Shown piece by piece: positions 59,768-64,000 of a stretch of DNA of 64,000 bases. Each line of letters starts with the position of its first letter. Within the stretch, counting starts at the first letter, position 1. Position numbers and translations under genes: made by a program. The notes beneath the pieces are model-generated. The model was not told where the DNA came from. It did no database searches and saw only the letters and a list, made by a program, of their open reading frames with translations. This DNA comes from Rehmannia glutinosa (taxonomy: Eukaryota > Streptophyta > Magnoliopsida > Lamiales > Orobanchaceae), in assembly GCA_016081115.2 (NCBI GenBank), contig JABTTQ020000319.1:62001-126000 (forward strand). Reading direction: 5' to 3'.

Positions 59768-60823
59768 AAATTAAAATCAAGTTCTCATTTTTTTTCTGTT
59801 TTGCTAAGATTTTTTTATCTAAGGACGTGATTATGGAGATTTGGGTAGTCATTAATGAGTTTCTTAAGGAAGATATTATTGTGAAATAAGTTCTTCCCTA
59901 TTTCCTAGCAATTACACGCTTGATTACTATTTTGATTAATATTCTATTAGTCGATTTTACCCTTGACAAGTTGGCTATTCAAATAATACCCATTAGTTTT
60001 AATGTTTTAATCTCAACCATCTATTGATTTATTATAACGGTTTAGATTAGTCCTTACGGTCTCGGCTTGCAGAAATGGTCTCACCGTAACCAACCCCAAT
60101 ATATGCAATAATAATAACAAGTAACAACAACAAAAAAAAATAAGGAATTGGGCAAATTATTTCCAAATTATAGTAGTGCAAGTTTTGAGAAGAAAACTTT
60201 AGGAAAGAGCAACATGCATCTTTTTTTTTTTTTTTTTTTTTGAGTGGAAGAGCAACATGCATCTGAAATGAATTTCATCTAGAATAAGTAGGAACAATTA
60301 CATTGAAATAAGGTTTATTCTTCGAGATTACACAAAGTATGATTTAACTAATTAATTAACCATGGGCACTCACCATGTAATTATTTAAAAAATATGGGCT
60401 AGCCAAACTAAGACAATGACTCAAAAATAATGGTGGGACAACCTAGAATCTCATATATCTTAAAGGTATATCCAAATATCTTAATCCCATAAAGGACATT
60501 ACCAAAAGGCACCTTCTCTTTGTTGCCTTGTTGATAGGAATCTCAGTGGGCACCATTTCAACCCTCCCAATCTGAAAAGGAAATCAATCTTCAACATTAT
60601 TGGTTTTGAGTGTTCTCTTTGAACCACTCAAATACCTCCACGTGCCAAACTCCAAGTGCTCGATCCATAACTATATCGATACATGGGCACTTCATTTTAT
60701 GCACAATACAATACAATCTCGATCAGTTAGACATCTAAAACACTTATTCGTACGTAACAAATACATATGAATCAAAATAATACTCACTAAGTGTATGTAC
60801 ATCAGACGATAAATTAAAAACTA
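59768..60823. other. Intergenic region downstream of the CTL gene
   Basis: No gene was seen. A MITE-like segment lies at about 60020-60105 (TTACGGTCTCGG, GGTCTCACCGTAACC), related to wording near 7220 and 36405. A run of T (60223-60241) is present. The part near 60500-60820 probably includes the CTL 3' untranslated region. Confidence 0.45.
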
Positions 60824-63451
60824 TCATTGAAATCGCCGTGGAACCCTAGGGGTCGGCACGACCACGCCCCGACCGGATTTTATCAAATCGATACGATCTG
60901 GTATTGTTTTATCAAATAGCCTGTTGTCAGGATTCTCAGCATAACAAACGTAGTAACAACTCACACAAGCATGGGGCAATGCCATTGCAATCCTAGTCTG
61001 CAACAATTATAAAATAAATTATGTTAGTCAAGACAGAAAGGCACAATAAACAAATGATCAACTTGTTCACATGACCTAAAATGCATTATTGAATGGAACG
61101 ATTATAAAATTAAGGGACAATTACAAAAACACCCTGACGTTTGGGCTAATTGCAAAAATACCTAGAGATGTTTAAAAAAACTCAGTTTGATTTTGTTCTT
61201 AATTTAGGAGGGTGATTGTAATATTATTATAACCGTGGGGGAAGGGGGCTTGAAATGTTCCTCTTTTAAAATATAAGACGGATTAAACCTCAAGGGAGTT
61301 TTTGCAATTTTAAAAATCTTTTGGGGTTTTTTTTATTGCAATTAGCCAGAATCTCAGGGGTGTTTTTGTAATTATCCCTAAAATAAAAATAAAAATAAAA
61401 ATGAAAGTGGTTTAGGTAATTTGAGCCACCTACCATTAGGTAACCGATGAAGGCGGCTAGGACAGAGAGGGTACCGATGTAGCCACGGTGGACGGTGGAC
61501 GTCCAAGCGGCCACCACGATTGTACAGATTGAGCCACTGCAAACTCCGGTGAGAAAGCAAATGGCGCTCGTTATGTCCGAATCAACAACCTCGACCATTA
61601 ATTCTCTCTTTGAAAAGAGATCCCAAGTGTCTTTTGAAGCTTGTACAAAACCTTTTCCATATGCAGCAATCTGTAAGATGTTGTTTATCCGATGATTCAG
61701 TTGTTTTGTTCAAAAAATAGTATATGCTGAAAAGTTTAGTTTACATTTGGATTGGCCTGATAAAATGGTGCAATTTGCATAATGAGAGGTTGCATACAAA
61801 AACTATACTAGCCAATGGTGGTAGTAAAAATGTACCTTTCCATACATAAAGAAAAAAATCTTAATTGGAAAAAGAGAAAATTATTTGGAAATAATCCTAA
61901 GTAATTAATTTAAATAATAATAGCAGAGGAATAGCTTAATCAGATTATCCCCCAGTACACATAGAAGGTCTTAATCAAGAGCCTGTATTTCCAAGTAATG
62001 ATACTAATATAGTATTGTATTATGGCAAGGATAAAGAGGTACCCCTAATTAGAAAATACTTGTGTAAGCTTGTAACTATCTCAACTTTTTCCGGTTAAAG
62101 AACTAGTGAACTCAAAATGGAAAAAGGTATAGCAAGAATGCACATTCAATTAACAAGAACAAGATTACCTGAACATAAGCCCATCCATTTCCACATTTGA
62201 AGATAGATTCCATAACCCTAAGACAACAATGTGCACAAGAAAACATGAATTCATCTTCTCCCTCAAGAAGATTCAACCCCAGCGCAACGATCCTCAAAGC
62301 TTCAATAGCCGGCACAAACAGCGATCCAAGACAAGCGCTCCCCAAATTATGTGACAACGCTCGTTGGAAGCAAAACTGAGTACTAGATTGCATTCCTCGG
62401 AGATAATAAAGCGCGATCACCCTACTAACGGTTAAATTAGCCACATTCCTCATTACCTCCGCCGTCCAAGCCAAGCTCAAAACCAATGCCATTATAATCA
62501 ACGTGGGAACGTAGAAATTCAACGCACCGATCACGGCTAAAATCCAAAACGACATCCACAAGAATCCAGCTCCAAGCATCCAATAAGTAGGCTGATTTAG
62601 GTCTGGGAATTTCGACACCGGTTCAAGGGCTTTGATGAAAATCTTGGAACAAAAACTAGTTCTTTGTGTAACCCAACAAGCGTATAATCCGACACCAATG
62701 GAAAACGTGATAAAGAGGACACCAATGCCGTCGGTGGCGGCCTTTGGAAGCAAATTAGAAGAATCCCGGCGGCTAAAGTTAAGGCAAAAGAGCTCCAAAT
62801 TATGAAATGGACCATGAAATGAGGCCAGAGTCTTACTGCCTTTTGCCAGATAAATGCTAGTGTTATGCTAAGAAAAGATGCAGCCTCAACTTGAGGTAGA
62901 AAATATTTTAACACCCTTTTTCTCTCCTTTGAGCCCTCCCTTCTCCTATAAGGCCTTGCACACCCTTAAATATCAAAAATCCAACAAGCCCAATAGCAAG
63001 AACCATATGAACAATGAACAAAAACAGAGAAATCTTGTTTGTGTATGATCTTGAATTCAGTGTGGCCACTGATGGCTGGATTAGACAAAAACAACCAAAA
63101 CCCACAATATATATCCAATCAAAATCCACAAAAAAATTAAAAAACCATAAATACATTTTTTTGGGAATTATTTACCTGTGGGGTAGGTGTAAAAGACCGA
63201 GTCTGTTGTTGGTGCAGAGGAGAAGAAGAAGAAGGGCGAGGCTGAGGGTGAGCTGGAGAAGGAGATGCAACTCTTGTTGCATTATTTATTACAAGTCTTA
63301 AAGGATTTGTGGCGCTCAATCTTTGCATTCTTGACATGTGAAATCCATTTGGAGGATGGGTTTGAACTGATTCTTGATTAATATTATTTATCTCACCCTT
63401 TTCCAAATCCTCCAACTCTTCATCTTTTTTCTCATTCTCCTCTTCTTCCAT
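60824..63451 (-). CDS. CTL/SLC44 choline-transporter-like membrane protein (two apparent frameshifts)
   Basis: Four exons: 63451-63176 (ATG at 63451, acidic N-terminus MEEEENEKKDEELEDLEKGE, then a Pro/Ser-rich part), 63075-62169, 61670-61434 and 60997-60824 (ends VVVPTPRVPRRFQ, TGA). Intron edges are GT..AG. Exon 2 carries most membrane segments (ISLFLFIVHMVLAIGLVGFL, LNQPTYWMLGAGFLWMSFWI, FCFQRALSHNLGSACLGSLF). Exon 3 has SDITSAICFLTGVCSGSICT; exon 4 has ALPHACVSCYYVCYAENPDN and RLFDKTIPDRIDLIKSGRG, family signatures. The family moves choline or related solutes across membranes, but the role of this short plant subgroup is not firmly known. Two single-base deletions are needed to explain exon 2: at the A run 62917-62921 (REKGC-stop instead of REK-VLKYFLP) and at 62743-62745 (ICFQ then AATDGIGV). 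Everything else is intact, so either assembly errors or a very young pseudogene. Confidence 0.85.
61111..61380. mobile_element. MITE in CTL intron 3
   Basis: Inverted ends AGGGACAATTACAAAAACAC and (right end reversed) AGGGATAATTACAAAAACAC, each next to TA. It lies inside the intron between CTL exons 3 and 4. It is the same family as 19933-20208. Non-coding. Confidence 0.85.
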
Positions 63452-64000
63452 TTTTTCTTCTTCATTACCTCTGTGCAAGACTACCTACATGTAAATTATT
63501 CACAAAAAATATTAAATAACAACAAAATTGAAAAAAGAGAAAAAGGGAGTTAATTTTCAAGAAAAAACAGAGCAGGAGGTGGTGGCTGCTGGCTTACGGG
63601 TTCTGCTGCACCCATTGGCTGCGGCGGCGAGAGGTGGCGCGTGTGGGGGGTTTAGCGGTGAACGTTAGATTTTGCTGTTATGCGTTTTGGCTGATGATGC
63701 AATAGGCTCCAACAGGCAACCCCTCCCCCACGGTCATAGTTTTTGGCATCTTTACGCAAGGCTTTTTTTCGGACACACGTAGATTTTTCCCCAACGCGCA
63801 TTTGATGGGGTCGTGGGATCACGCTCCAATAGCAGTGGAGTTTAAACAAAAGAGTGGTCCCCGGTCAGTTTCGAGTGGTGAGGTGGGATCGTGTGTGTGG
63901 AGGTCCATGGCGGCTGGTTTTAGTGTGCACGACATTTGAAGAAAACGTGGTAGAATGGGGTCATATTTTGAGGGAGGAATTAAAGTTTGAAGGAAAACTT
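63452..64000. other. Upstream region of the CTL gene
   Basis: Presumed 5' leader and promoter on the minus strand. On that strand the part next to the ATG is GA-rich. No TATA box was identified with confidence and no other gene was seen. Confidence 0.45.

Overview
The window is nuclear DNA of a flowering plant, most likely a eudicot. It is AT-rich, its genes carry introns, its proteins are typical of plants (MIKC MADS-box factors, a BPS1-like protein, NAA10 with the plant-type His-rich tail, a CTL/SLC44 family protein), and it is dense in Ty1/copia elements, L1-type LINEs, hAT elements and MITEs. Species cannot be read from the sequence. No rRNA, tRNA or CRISPR array was recognised. Everything here is by eye; no search or alignment program was run.

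Layout. 1-3700: a decayed minus-strand copia element whose right LTR end abuts a MADS-box intron. 3701-20400: three partial copies of one MADS-box gene on the plus strand. Copy A (about 3701-5600) has exon 2 and the C-terminal exons. Copy B (9659-12070) has the MADS-domain exon, exons 2, part of 3, and 7. Copy C (13398-20365) has exons 2-8 including the K-box, but no MADS exon. Copy C is split by a 4.6-kb copia element (14607-19253). Between A and B lie a solo LTR carrying perfect heat-shock elements (5960-6577) and a DNA element full of short palindromes (8351-9374).

20400-30400: two genes that look sound, a single-exon BPS1-like gene (21040-21954, minus) and NAA10, the catalytic subunit of the NatA N-terminal acetyltransferase (25763-27487, plus, two exons). 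They are separated by a probable solo LTR and hAT-type MITEs. A broken GT47 exostosin-like gene follows (29735-30380, minus).

30450-42300: an internally deleted hAT transposase gene, a long fold-back palindrome (34228-35050), a long gene-poor stretch, a 235-bp hAT MITE with perfect 8-bp target duplication, and an L1-type LINE that has ORF1 but no ORF2, flanked by a 14-bp target duplication.

42491-59762: a nested cluster. A minus-strand copia element (E2, AGATT target duplications) has a plus-strand element of the same family (E1, 42848-50112) inserted in its 3' LTR and a 5'-truncated LINE (52315-53729) inserted in its 3' internal region. The LTRs of this family carry a row of short hairpins with one constant loop and stems that change in compensating pairs, and a GC-rich block of CGACCGGTCG palindromes.

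60824-63451 (minus): a CTL/SLC44 choline-transporter-like gene in four exons, with two apparent single-base deletions in A runs.

The MADS copies hold complementary exon sets. Exon 1 of copy B can join exon 2 of copy C in phase, so one composite transcription unit is conceivable; this is the most interesting biological question in the window.
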